Source of the DNA: Sporosarcina aquimarina
GTDB taxonomy: Bacteria; Bacillota; Bacilli; Bacillales_A; Planococcaceae
Length of the DNA: 51,290 bases
Direction of reading: 5' to 3'
NCBI RefSeq assembly: GCF_019748715.1
Contig: NZ_JACLBZ010000031.1
Location: 1 to 51,290 of the forward strand
Shown here in pieces: positions 34,636-42,358 of this stretch (the stretch's first letter is position 1; every line of letters starts with the position of its first letter). The notes under the pieces are model-generated. The model had not been told where the DNA came from and made no database searches. It saw only the letters and a program-made list of their open reading frames with translations. A program made the position numbers and the translations under genes.

Positions 34636-35382
34636 ATGCTGAATACACAATTTATGAAAGCGATGCGGTTAAAACGGGACATCGTTCCCTCGTTTAACTC
34701 ATATCCTTTTGATTTACCAAGTATTCGGACGCTGGATGAACTGGATTTTCATCGGAACGTGACATTTTTTGTCGGAGAGAATGGCATGGGAAAATCAACG
34801 TTACTAGAAGCAGCGGCTGTAGCTGCAGGGTTTAATCCTGAAGGCGGATCTTTAAACTTCAACTTTTCCACCTATGATTCACATTCTGTATTAGAGGAAT
34901 ATATAACATTGATTAAAGGCGTAATCCGTCCAACTGATGGTTTTTTTCTGCGTGCCGAAACGTTTTATAACCTCGCAACAACGATTGAAGAATTGGATAA
35001 CGCACCAGGAAACAGCCCTCGGATTATAGATGGCTACGGAGGCGTATCTTTGCATGAACAATCTCACGGCGAATCTTTTTGGTCTACATTCATTCATCGC
35101 TTCAGAGGAAATGGTATTTACTTATTGGACGAGCCGGAAGCTGCACTTTCACCGTTGCGACAACTTTCCATGCTAAGTCGAATTCATGACTTGGTCGGAG
35201 AAGGCTCCCAATTCATCATCGCCACACACTCACCTATCCTGTTATCCTACCCCGATGCAAAAATTGTAGAATTCACTGATGAAGGTGCTCAGGAAACGAC
35301 TCTTGAAGAAACTAGCCATTATCGAATCATGAAGCAGTTCTTTGATGATAAAGACCGTATGTTGCATCATTTGCTAAAATGA
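34636..35382 (+). CDS. Stand-alone AAA/ABC-type ATPase
   Basis: This is a 248-residue ATPase of the ABC/SMC-like AAA_21/AAA_23 type with no transmembrane partner. Walker A is VGENGMGKST, the signature-like loop is LHEQSHGES, Walker B is YLLDEPEAALS, and the H-loop is IIATHSP. The compact build resembles RecF-like or Rad50-like head domains without a coiled coil. The ATG follows ATAGGGAGTGAA. No nuclease or effector gene lies next to it, so I do not call it a defence gene. Function unknown. Confidence 0.85.
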   Translation: MLNTQFMKAMRLKRDIVPSFNSYPFDLPSIRTLDELDFHRNVTFFVGENGMGKSTLLEAAAVAAGFNPEGGSLNFNFSTYDSHSVLEEYITLIKGVIRPTDGFFLRAETFYNLATTIEELDNAPGNSPRIIDGYGGVSLHEQSHGESFWSTFIHRFRGNGIYLLDEPEAALSPLRQLSMLSRIHDLVGEGSQFIIATHSPILLSYPDAKIVEFTDEGAQETTLEETSHYRIMKQFFDDKDRMLHHLLK

Positions 35383-35402
35383 CAGTTACCGTATGAAATA
35401 TG

Positions 35403-35441
35403 TAAAACAAGCGATTATTTCCGGGGAAATAATCGCTTGTT
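35403..35441. terminator. Bidirectional terminator between convergent genes
   Basis: ACAAGCGATTATTT and AAATAATCGCTTGT form a perfect 14-bp stem with a 6-base loop. TTTT follows on the minus strand and TGTCTTTATT on the plus strand. Confidence 0.85.
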
Positions 35442-35445
35442 GTCT

Positions 35446-35604
35446 TTATTCTTTATCTCGGTCTGCCTTTACTTGCTCTCTTGCCTCTTTCTTTATTTCC
35501 TCAACTTGTTTTTCAGCTTCTTTTGCTGCATCATTTGCCACTTCAGATGGTTTTTTATTGTTTTCATCTTGATTACCGGGTTGATCCGCATAACTTTTCG
35601 TCAT
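35446..35604 (-). CDS. Small highly charged helical protein
   Basis: This 52-residue protein begins MTKSYADQPGN. It has a disordered Asn/Asp/Lys-rich head, then a single long helix rich in Lys, Glu and Ala (AAKEAEKQVEEIKKEAREQV). An AATGGGAGTG ribosome binding site lies about 7 bases upstream of the ATG, and the bidirectional terminator follows directly. No family is recognised. It was found by reading the minus strand opposite a spurious Leu/Phe/Cys-rich frame. Confidence 0.65.
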   Translation of the reverse strand: MTKSYADQPGNQDENNKKPSEVANDAAKEAEKQVEEIKKEAREQVKADRDKE

Positions 35605-35800
35605 TATCTGCACTCCCATTCCTATTTTGAATGTATTATTCCCCTATCGGCCGGAATCAAACCTTATATCAGTTATGTCCCGACATAATTGTTTCCGATT
35701 TTTGGGGATTTGTTCGACAAGCTCTCCTAAAAATCTCACATAAAATGACAGCGAGTTTCGTGCTACAATAAAGGTAGAAAATAAGAAAGGCGGATTAGTC

Positions 35801-35989
35801 TTGTCTAAAAAATTGTTGACCTATTTGATCATGCTCGCAGTTGGCTTTACATTTCTAATTTTAGCGATCATTCTCGATCTTCCTGAAAAGGTAAAGTGGC
35901 TATTTTTAGGTATTGCGGTCGTCTTGAATGTAACAAGTGCGATTGCTGCAATGAAAATTGGCTTAAGAGAAATGAAACCTACTAAATAA
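35801..35989 (+). CDS. Small two-helix membrane protein
   Basis: This 62-residue protein begins MSKKLLTYLIMLAVGFTFLI. Two hydrophobic helices (about 5-26 and 33-52) are separated by a short DLPEKVKW loop, with a basic C-terminal tail. The start is TTG, with AAGAAAGGCGG upstream. Function unknown. Confidence 0.65.
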   Translation: MSKKLLTYLIMLAVGFTFLILAIILDLPEKVKWLFLGIAVVLNVTSAIAAMKIGLREMKPTK

Positions 35990-36091
35990 TGCGCTGGATA
36001 TAATCTTTTCAATTATAAAGGCGTCCTGTTCATCGCATACGAATGCAACGAACAAGACGCCCCTATTAGTTTCCGCAACTCGGCTCTATTG

Positions 36092-36616
36092 CTAGATAAC
36101 AAGCCGTTTCTCTACGTAAGATTTCACAGCATCCGCTGAATACAAATCTCGTTTGGGTAATATGTACGCGCTGACCGTACTCGTGTAAATATAAAAGTAA
36201 TTCGCATCTTCTATGATGCTCTTAACACCTGTCTTAACACCTGCCCACTGGACATTCGTTTCACCTGTAGATGTAGTATCCGTCATTCCTGATTTATTCA
36301 TCTTCATAAAATGCTTACCGACAAGGCCCTCATTCTTCCCCTCTTTCAACATTTTCCGAACTTGCCTTGTGATGTGAAAGTAAAAATACTTCGGATATAC
36401 GATCACCCAGGCAATAGCCGTTACCGTAAATGTAGCAAATAGCGGTCCCCGTGCCATATCTGTAAATACGGATAAAAAATAGGCGAAGAGTAGAAAAATC
36501 AAAGGCGATATGTAGCGTTGCCACTGCAATGAATTTTTTCCCACTTTAGAATTCTTAACATGATATAAATTAAAAGCAACGACATCTTCTTCTGTTAACT
36601 CATACTGAATCTCCAT
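36092..36616 (-). CDS. YcxB-like membrane protein
   Basis: This 174-residue protein starts with MEIQYELTEEDVVAFNLYH, typical of the YcxB family. Two membrane helices follow (about 33-49 and 56-75), and the C-terminal part (GMTDTTSTGETNVQWAGV, YFYIYTSTVSAYILPKRD) forms the usual YcxB beta-rich domain. The ATG follows CAGGAGGAACAA and lies inside the end of the upstream phosphatase gene, implying coupling. Function of the family is unknown. Confidence 0.85.
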   Translation of the reverse strand: MEIQYELTEEDVVAFNLYHVKNSKVGKNSLQWQRYISPLIFLLFAYFLSVFTDMARGPLFATFTVTAIAWVIVYPKYFYFHITRQVRKMLKEGKNEGLVGKHFMKMNKSGMTDTTSTGETNVQWAGVKTGVKSIIEDANYFYIYTSTVSAYILPKRDLYSADAVKSYVEKRLVI

Positions 36617-37193
36617 TTGTTCCTCCTGCCAAGTGTGCTGTACAATTCAACAGCGAACAACTTTTCCCTTCAACATCAATGATAGTCAGTGACGTATTGT
36701 CGATCGTTACCGCATATCGGTCATCCTCAAGCAAAGTGACAATCATCCGTTTAATAAAACTTCCGTGACTTACAACGAGAATTCGTTTATCCGGGTTCAT
36801 ATGAATCTGCTCTTCTACAAACTCCATACCTCTAGCAACTACACTATCCGCAGTTTCGAACTGCATATTCAGTTCACGCCAATCGGGACCCCATTTCTGC
36901 ACACGTTCTTGTTCTGTCGTACCTTCGATTAGACCACTGCTTCTTTCTCGCACACGGTCATCTTCCACCACTTTCACATTCGGCATACGAGCAGCGAGAA
37001 TCTCTGCTGTATGTTTTGCACGATTCATAGGACTCGTGACAATAACATCCCAGTGTTCTCCTTCAAGTCGAGTCGCCAATTTTTCAGCGGCCTGGACACC
37101 TTCATCATTCAACGGAATATTCGAGCTCCCCTGAACACGGCCTTCCTTATTCCAAGCTGTCTGTCCATGACGTACAAATCCAATAATCGTCAA
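36600..37193 (-). CDS. Histidine phosphatase family protein (phosphoglycerate mutase-like)
   Basis: This is a branch-1 histidine phosphatase with the catalytic motif VRHGQTAWN near the N-terminus. The second-half motif VVSHGSFIKRM carries the second His, and VTSPMNRAKHTAEIL and RERSSGLIEG are also present. The frame is open to 37223, but GGGGGAG lies about 6 bases before the TTG at 37193 (MTIIGFVRHG), which matches the family's N-terminus and gives 197 residues. The gene follows the MFS pump gene closely and overlaps the YcxB-like gene. Substrate unknown; PhoE/CobC-type enzymes are possible. Confidence 0.85.
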   Translation of the reverse strand: MTIIGFVRHGQTAWNKEGRVQGSSNIPLNDEGVQAAEKLATRLEGEHWDVIVTSPMNRAKHTAEILAARMPNVKVVEDDRVRERSSGLIEGTTEQERVQKWGPDWRELNMQFETADSVVARGMEFVEEQIHMNPDKRILVVSHGSFIKRMIVTLLEDDRYAVTIDNTSLTIIDVEGKSCSLLNCTAHLAGGTNGDSV

Positions 37194-37215
37194 TGCAATC
37201 TCCCCCAACACATCG

Positions 37216-38388
37216 TCATACATTCGCCTTAAAAGCAGGCGTTCGCTTGATCCATAGATAATTCAGTACAACACCGAGGAACAATACAAATGCGCCAAAG
37301 TAAAAAGGATAATCGACATTAACATCAAATAATGCACCACCAATAATAGGTCCAAATACATTACCGATGCTGGTAAACATCGAATTCATCCCACCGACAA
37401 AGCCTTGCTCATTCCCGGCAATTTTTGATAAATACGAGGTTGCAGCCGGACGAATCAAATCAAATCCTACAAAAATGATAATCGTCACAAGCAACACCAT
37501 AAAATAACCCCTAACGAATGTAGCTAAAAACACGAGCAATGCCGAAAAAACAAGACAGAAGAAAATCAGCCGTTTTTCCCCTATCATCCTGGAAAGCTTA
37601 TCGAACAGCAATACTTGTGCAAGTGCCCCTACGATACCACTGCCCGTAATAATAATCGCTATATCTGTTGGTGTAAAACCAAATTTATGATCGACAAACA
37701 AACTGAAAATCGATTCAAATGAAGCCAGTCCAAATGACAAAATAAAGATAATTACAAACACGATAAAGTACTGGCGCGCAAATATCCGCTTCAATCCTGG
37801 CTTGCTTTCATCTTCCGCCACAGCTTCTTGATAACGAGCAGGCTCACGCAGCATGATCAATGAAAATACAGCCGCGAACAATGCAAGACCTCCTGCGAAA
37901 AAGAAAGGAACCCGAGTACCGAATCCTGCCAAAAAACCACCTATTCCAGGTCCGATGATAAAACCTGTAGAGATGGCAGCAGACATAAAACCTAACGCCT
38001 TTGACCGTGTTTCCATCGTCGTGATATCCGCGATGAAGGCTGTAACTGCCGGCATAATAAACGCGGCACTCACTCCACCTAAAATCCGTGATATGAATAA
38101 TACCGGCAAAGTTTGTCCGATCCCAAATAAAAATTCAGATGCACTAAAAATGACCAAGCCGATGACAATCATCTTTTTTCTTCCGACTGTATCAACCCAT
38201 CTTCCTGAAAAAGGCGACACGAGCAACTGTGCCATCGCAAAAATGGCGACCATGTATCCGACCACTGTACCCGATATATGCAGTTCATTCATCAATGTCG
38301 GCATAACAGGTATTACGAGACCAATCCCTAAAAAAGCAATTAGCAAATTGGACAACAACAGTATTAATGTAATGGATTCCTTCTTCAT
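37216..38388 (-). CDS. MFS multidrug efflux transporter (NorA/Bmr-like)
   Basis: This is a 390-residue, 12-helix drug:H+ antiporter. The N-terminal FLGIGLVIPVMPTLMNEL, the motif A loop GRWVDTVGRKK, motif C-like ISTGFIIGPGIGG and C-terminal FDLIRPAATSYLSKIAGNEQG strongly resemble NorA/Bmr pumps. These export fluoroquinolones, dyes and other cations; the substrate range here is unknown. It heads a minus-strand cluster with the phosphatase and YcxB-like genes. No MerR-type regulator lies beside it. Confidence 0.88.
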   Translation of the reverse strand: MKKESITLILLLSNLLIAFLGIGLVIPVMPTLMNELHISGTVVGYMVAIFAMAQLLVSPFSGRWVDTVGRKKMIVIGLVIFSASEFLFGIGQTLPVLFISRILGGVSAAFIMPAVTAFIADITTMETRSKALGFMSAAISTGFIIGPGIGGFLAGFGTRVPFFFAGGLALFAAVFSLIMLREPARYQEAVAEDESKPGLKRIFARQYFIVFVIIFILSFGLASFESIFSLFVDHKFGFTPTDIAIIITGSGIVGALAQVLLFDKLSRMIGEKRLIFFCLVFSALLVFLATFVRGYFMVLLVTIIIFVGFDLIRPAATSYLSKIAGNEQGFVGGMNSMFTSIGNVFGPIIGGALFDVNVDYPFYFGAFVLFLGVVLNYLWIKRTPAFKANV

Positions 38389-38548
38389 GTTCTCTCACCC
38401 GCAATCAGTCTAAGTTGATATTTCTTCATCATAGCAAGCCGTGAGGAAACTTACAAGAAGAAGAGAAGTGCATTCCCAATTATCCCTCTACTCAGTTTGC
38501 ACACCTTGACTGACGAGAGATTGTAAAAGTACACATTATTATCAAAAC

Positions 38549-38582
38549 AAAAAAAGCGGAGTCCGATTTCAAAGGACACCGC
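38549..38582 (-). terminator. Terminator of the gene at 38600
   Basis: On the minus strand GCGG-GTCC and GGAC-CCGC form the stem, followed by seven T. Confidence 0.85.
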
Positions 38583-38599
38583 GTATTTTCAAGGCAACT

Positions 38600-38794
38600 C
38601 TAACGATTCTTCCAGCTCACTGCAAGACCCAGTCCAATCGCCGTACATCCCGTAAGGACAGCGATGGGCATTGACCTCATGAAGTAAGCGTCGAATGTAT
38701 AGCTGTCTAAAGATATTACTGCAAATGAAATGAGCAGGATGAGAAAAGCAACTAGCAAAATCCATTGGACAATTTGCTGAAATTCGAATTTCAT
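38600..38794 (-). CDS. Small two-helix membrane protein downstream of a GNAT gene
   Basis: This is a 64-residue protein starting MKFEFQQIVQWILLVAFLIL. Two hydrophobic segments (about 8-28 and 40-58) are joined by a polar loop with SLDSYTFDAYFMRS. The open frame runs up to 38863, but AAAGG nine bases before the ATG at 38794 supports the shorter form. The gene starts 22 bases after the GNAT stop on the same strand. Function unknown. Confidence 0.68.
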   Translation of the reverse strand: MKFEFQQIVQWILLVAFLILLISFAVISLDSYTFDAYFMRSMPIAVLTGCTAIGLGLAVSWKNR

Positions 38795-38816
38795 ATTCTT
38801 CATCCTTTCATTACGC

Positions 38817-39368
38817 TTACTCTCTACTCTTCTTCCAATCTTCATTAAGCATACTATAGACAATTATATCATGATAATGATCATAGAGAAATTCAGCATC
38901 ACGAAGAACTCCTTCTTCAATAAATCCAAGACGTTCGGGGATTGCCCTACTCTTTTCATTTCCCGTACCGCATCTGATTTCCACGCGGTGCAATTCGTAC
39001 TCGTCAAATGCATAGTCCAGCAACGACCTGACGACCTCTGTCATGATGCCGTTCCCTTGATAAGGTTCTGCCAGCCAATAGCCGATACTCGTCTGTTTAT
39101 TAGCTTGGCTCACCGAATGAAACCCTGCCATCCCAGCCAGATTTCCGTTAAAGAGAATGCCAGCCTGAAAGCCATCCTCCGCAGCAAATTGTTCCAGCCA
39201 TGCTGAAATAATTGGGCCGTACTGTTCAGGTTCTATCATGGAATCTACCCACGGCAGCCATTGACGTAAGTTCCCTCTGGAATCGTCCACGAGATCATAT
39301 AGCTCATTCGCATCTCGTTGCCCTAGCAATTTCAATGAAATTTGATCCGTCACTTTAAGCATAAACAT
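38817..39368 (-). CDS. GNAT acetyltransferase, RimJ/RimL-like
   Basis: This is an acetyl-CoA-dependent N-acetyltransferase. The GNAT fold shows in GFHSVSQANKQTSIGYWLAE (beta 4), the acetyl-CoA loop YQGNGIMTEVV, and LHRVEIRCGTGNEKSRAIPERLGFIEEGVLRD, typical of enzymes acetylating ribosomal-protein or small-molecule amines. The first ATG is at 39383, but GGAGAG lies 5-7 bases before the ATG at 39368 (MFMLKVTDQ), which I prefer; this gives 183 residues. It diverges from the LytTR regulator gene. Confidence 0.87.
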   Translation of the reverse strand: MFMLKVTDQISLKLLGQRDANELYDLVDDSRGNLRQWLPWVDSMIEPEQYGPIISAWLEQFAAEDGFQAGILFNGNLAGMAGFHSVSQANKQTSIGYWLAEPYQGNGIMTEVVRSLLDYAFDEYELHRVEIRCGTGNEKSRAIPERLGFIEEGVLRDAEFLYDHYHDIIVYSMLNEDWKKSRE

Positions 39369-39473
39369 ATTATATCTCTCCATTCATCTGTATTGAACTC
39401 ACGGCAGGATTGTGAAGGCTCCTATGTAACTTGTATGGTTCTAATGGTACGTTTGCATAAAAAGAAAGTCAAT

Positions 39474-40049
39474 ATGGATTTTTTTGAAGAGTCGGACACC
39501 AATCCAAAATGCAAGTCACCTGTCGTTTCATGCAAGACACCTATATTGCATTGTTCCGTCTCTAATGAAATGGTACGATTCATCCAAGATGATAACGATG
39601 AGGTGGTAACCATACGGCTAAAAATAAATGAATCACACGAATTTAGAGATGTTGAAATTATGATTAATTGCCCCGAAGTTGATGAGCGTCTTTCCCGCTT
39701 GATTCAACAGATTAATCAAATGATGTTCTCGATTCATGGCAAAAAGGATGGCAATACGTACCCAATAATTTCAGATGAACTGCTTTATATTGAGTCAGTA
39801 AATGATACGACTTTCCTATACACCGACCGTGAGGTCTTTGAAAGTGACAAAAAATTATATGAGTTCGAGGAACAGCTAGTAAATACCCGTTTCTTAAGAA
39901 TCAGCAAAAACTTTATCGTGAATACTTCCAAGATTGAAAACGTGAAAGCTCTCATAAATGGACGGTTTGAGGCCTCCTTATCGAACGGTGAAAAAGTGAT
40001 TGTCAATCGTCATTATGTAAAATCATTTCGAAAACATTTTCTAGGGTGA
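39474..40049 (+). CDS. LytTR-family DNA-binding regulator without a receiver domain
   Basis: The C-terminal half (about residues 90-191) is a LytTR DNA-binding domain (YIESVNDTTFLYTDREVFE, FLRISKNFIVNTSKIENV, NRHYVKSFRKHFLG). The N-terminal part holds a short beta-alpha module (RLKINESHEFRDVEIMINCPEVDERLSRLIQQI) found in stand-alone LytTR regulators, preceded by an odd head with three Cys (PKCKSPVVSCKTPILHC). No response-regulator receiver is present. The start is uncertain because no strong ribosome binding site is visible; the frame is open to 39342. It is followed after 10 bases by a DUF3021 gene and an ABC exporter. Confidence 0.85.
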   Translation: MDFFEESDTNPKCKSPVVSCKTPILHCSVSNEMVRFIQDDNDEVVTIRLKINESHEFRDVEIMINCPEVDERLSRLIQQINQMMFSIHGKKDGNTYPIISDELLYIESVNDTTFLYTDREVFESDKKLYEFEEQLVNTRFLRISKNFIVNTSKIENVKALINGRFEASLSNGEKVIVNRHYVKSFRKHFLG

Positions 40050-40059
40050 GGTGAATAAC

Positions 40060-40476
40060 TTGAATCGTACAATTATCTATATTAGTGCTACCTGCTTTGC
40101 ATTTACTTTTAGCTCTATATTTTATTACCTATTTCGGATGTTCAATATTTTCCCGCCATTAACTGAAAGGATGACCGCCTATCTATTTATAATCTCCACC
40201 ATGATCACCTTGTTAATTTTCTTATCCCATCAATTACCGGTAGAGCAGCCCTGGCTTATTCATTTAATTGAACTAGGCTGTGTCATAGTCGTTCTACTTA
40301 TAGCAGGAGCTGCATTTAAGGTGTACCCTTTTCACTCGTTCTATATTGTAACGGTTATCGTATGCGGTCTATTAGCATATGCCTTCGTCAACACCATGAT
40401 TTATATGAATAATAAGGGAGCAGAGCGAGAGATCAATAAAGTGATTTCGAATACGAGGAGTGATGCAAATGCTTAA
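40060..40476 (+). CDS. DUF3021-family membrane protein
   Basis: This 138-residue protein has four predicted membrane helices (about 5-23, 38-55, 68-86 and 94-113) and a short cytoplasmic tail. It matches DUF3021 proteins that are regularly encoded beside LytTR regulators. In streptococcal LytTR regulatory systems the small membrane partner holds its regulator in check; that role is inferred here. The TTG at 40060 follows GAGGTG by 6 bases; a GTG at 40051 is the alternative. Its end overlaps the ABC ATPase start by 8 bases. Confidence 0.8.
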   Translation: MNRTIIYISATCFAFTFSSIFYYLFRMFNIFPPLTERMTAYLFIISTMITLLIFLSHQLPVEQPWLIHLIELGCVIVVLLIAGAAFKVYPFHSFYIVTVIVCGLLAYAFVNTMIYMNNKGAEREINKVISNTRSDANA

Positions 40477-41401
40477 AATTATAGAAGTTAACGGGTTACA
40501 AAAATCTTATGGTTCTGTCCATGCTGTCCAAGATATTAGTTTCTATGTAGAGAAAGGAAGTCTCTTTTCATTTTTAGGAACAAACGGTGCAGGTAAATCC
40601 ACTACCATTTCAATAATTTTAACACTCTTGCAACATGATACAGGAGATGTGAAAGTAAATGGCTTAACAGTTGGGAAAGATGATGAATCAATACGCAAAG
40701 AGATTGGTGTTGTTTTTCAAGACAGTTTATTGGATCCACTTCTGACAGTGCGAGAGAATTTAGACCTTCGAGCTCGATTTTACAGAATGTCAAAATACGA
40801 AAGAGGAGCAGCTATTGGGAGAGTAGCGGAGATTGTTGATATAACTGCTATTTTGGAACGCCGGTACGGTAAATTATCTGGCGGACAAAAAAGAAGAGTG
40901 GATATTGCCAGAGCCCTTCTCCATCAGCCAAAGATCTTATTGCTCGATGAACCTACTACCGGTCTGGACCCCCAGAATCGAAAACAGATTTGGAATACGA
41001 TCTTACAACTGCAACGCGATACAGGAATGACAGTTTTTTTAACGACTCATTATATTGAAGAAGCCGCTAATTCTGATTTTGTTGTTGTAATGAAAGAAGG
41101 AAGGATTATCGCGAGAGGAACGCCAAATCAACTGAAAACTGACTATTCTGCTGATAGACTGGTTATCACAGCTGCAAACCATTCGCAGTTTCGCAATCAA
41201 CTACAGGCAGATCAACTGGAATTTCGTGAAGAAAATGCCTCATACATTCTGAACTTGCAAAGAACGACCGATGCAATTCCACTTTTAGCAAAGTACCAAG
41301 ATGACATTACTTCCTTTGAAGTAATGAAATCTAGTCTAGACGATGTATTCATCCAAATTCATAACGGAAAGGATGGGTCGTCTGATGCTGGCATTTGCTA
41401 G
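40469..41401 (+). CDS. ABC transporter ATP-binding protein (ABC-2/daunorubicin type)
   Basis: This is a 310-residue ATPase of the drug-exporter type. Walker A is GTNGAGKST, the Q-loop is VFQDSLLDP, the signature is LSGGQKRRVDIARA, Walker B is ILLLDEPTTGLDP, and the H-loop is TTHYIEEA. A C-terminal domain of about 90 residues (GTPNQLKTDYSADRLVI onward) is typical of DrrA-like proteins. The ATG at 40469 follows GAGGAGTGATGCAA. It overlaps both neighbours, so it is translationally coupled with DUF3021 and the permease. Confidence 0.92.
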   Translation: MLKIIEVNGLQKSYGSVHAVQDISFYVEKGSLFSFLGTNGAGKSTTISIILTLLQHDTGDVKVNGLTVGKDDESIRKEIGVVFQDSLLDPLLTVRENLDLRARFYRMSKYERGAAIGRVAEIVDITAILERRYGKLSGGQKRRVDIARALLHQPKILLLDEPTTGLDPQNRKQIWNTILQLQRDTGMTVFLTTHYIEEAANSDFVVVMKEGRIIARGTPNQLKTDYSADRLVITAANHSQFRNQLQADQLEFREENASYILNLQRTTDAIPLLAKYQDDITSFEVMKSSLDDVFIQIHNGKDGSSDAGIC

Positions 41402-42239
41402 ACGTAACTTACTAGTTTATTTCCGCGATAAGGCTGCATTGTTTTTTTCACTGCTTGCCGTTTTCATCCTGATTGCTCTGTATGTATTCTTTCTTGGCGA
41501 TTTAATGGCAGAAGGTTTGCCCGATTTCCCGGCTAAAAGTTGGCTTCTCACATCATGGATTCTGGCCGGAATTTTAGCAGTAACTTCAGTGACCACGACG
41601 CTAGGCGCGTTTGGTGTTATGGTGGAGGATCGCTCGACACACACTTACTTAGACTTTTACGCTTCTCCGATCAAACGGTCCTCTCTATTTGCCGGCTATG
41701 TCATGAGTTCCATCTTCATTGGTTTCCTTATGTGTTTGGTCGTACTCTTTATAGCAAATGTTTTTCTATTTTTCTCAGGTGGAGAATTATTAGCTTTCAC
41801 TCAGCTTCTAAAAATCATCGGGGTCAGCCTATTATCCGTATTGGCGAGCGGTTCTATGATTTTACTTCTAGTTTCTTTCTTTACAACATCCAATGCGTTT
41901 GCCGCTGCAAGTACGGTAATCGGGACATTACTTGGATTTCTGGCTGGAATTTATATACCTATTGGAAATTTGCCCGCTTACTTGCAAACCATCATAAAAT
42001 TTTTTCCTACTTCCCATTCAGCGGCCTTATTTCGTCAATTGCTAATGGACCGGCCGCTTCAGGAAGCCTTCTCAAACGCACCGATCGCAGTCATAGAAGA
42101 CTTTCAATTGAATATGGGCGTTTTTTTCGAAATAAATGGAAGTTCTAGTTCACTCTTATTCAGTGTACTTTATTTACTGGGAACGGCATTCGTATTCTCC
42201 TTTCTATTCCTGACCGTCATGAGGTGGAAAAGAACCTAG
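41385..42239 (+). CDS. ABC-2 type permease
   Basis: This is the membrane partner of the preceding ATPase, 284 residues. It begins MLAFARRNLLVYFRDKAALFFS, the typical ABC-2 N-terminus. Six hydrophobic segments follow, with an amphipathic loop at GVMVEDRSTHTYLDFYASPIKR and the conserved GNLPAYLQTIIKFFPTSHSAALFRQLL. The ATG at 41385 lies about 9 bases after AAAGGATG; earlier starts are possible. Export of a drug, lipid or peptide is the family role; the substrate is unknown. Confidence 0.9.
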   Translation: MLAFARRNLLVYFRDKAALFFSLLAVFILIALYVFFLGDLMAEGLPDFPAKSWLLTSWILAGILAVTSVTTTLGAFGVMVEDRSTHTYLDFYASPIKRSSLFAGYVMSSIFIGFLMCLVVLFIANVFLFFSGGELLAFTQLLKIIGVSLLSVLASGSMILLLVSFFTTSNAFAAASTVIGTLLGFLAGIYIPIGNLPAYLQTIIKFFPTSHSAALFRQLLMDRPLQEAFSNAPIAVIEDFQLNMGVFFEINGSSSSLLFSVLYLLGTAFVFSFLFLTVMRWKRT

Positions 42240-42358
42240 CCCTTTTACTATCGTTATAATCATCTTCATAAATTCTTCATAAAAACCTTTACCTTTTCTT
42301 CAGGTTGATCATGCATAATTGAAGTCAGTTACTTTACTGAATAGGACGGGGGGGCCAT

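Noticed and set aside
34636..35382. Anti-phage defence system around the stand-alone ATPase
   Set aside because: Neighbours are an SDR, a HAD phosphatase and small membrane proteins on other transcripts; there is no nuclease, methylase or toxin domain.
35437..35688. Plus-strand Leu/Phe/Cys-rich frame that looks like a membrane protein
   Set aside because: It is the complement of the charged minus-strand protein at 35446-35604, which has a good ribosome binding site and a terminator, while the plus frame begins inside the terminator.
37853..38413. Plus-strand frame of 186 codons
   Set aside because: It is antisense to the MFS transporter gene, whose motifs are intact.
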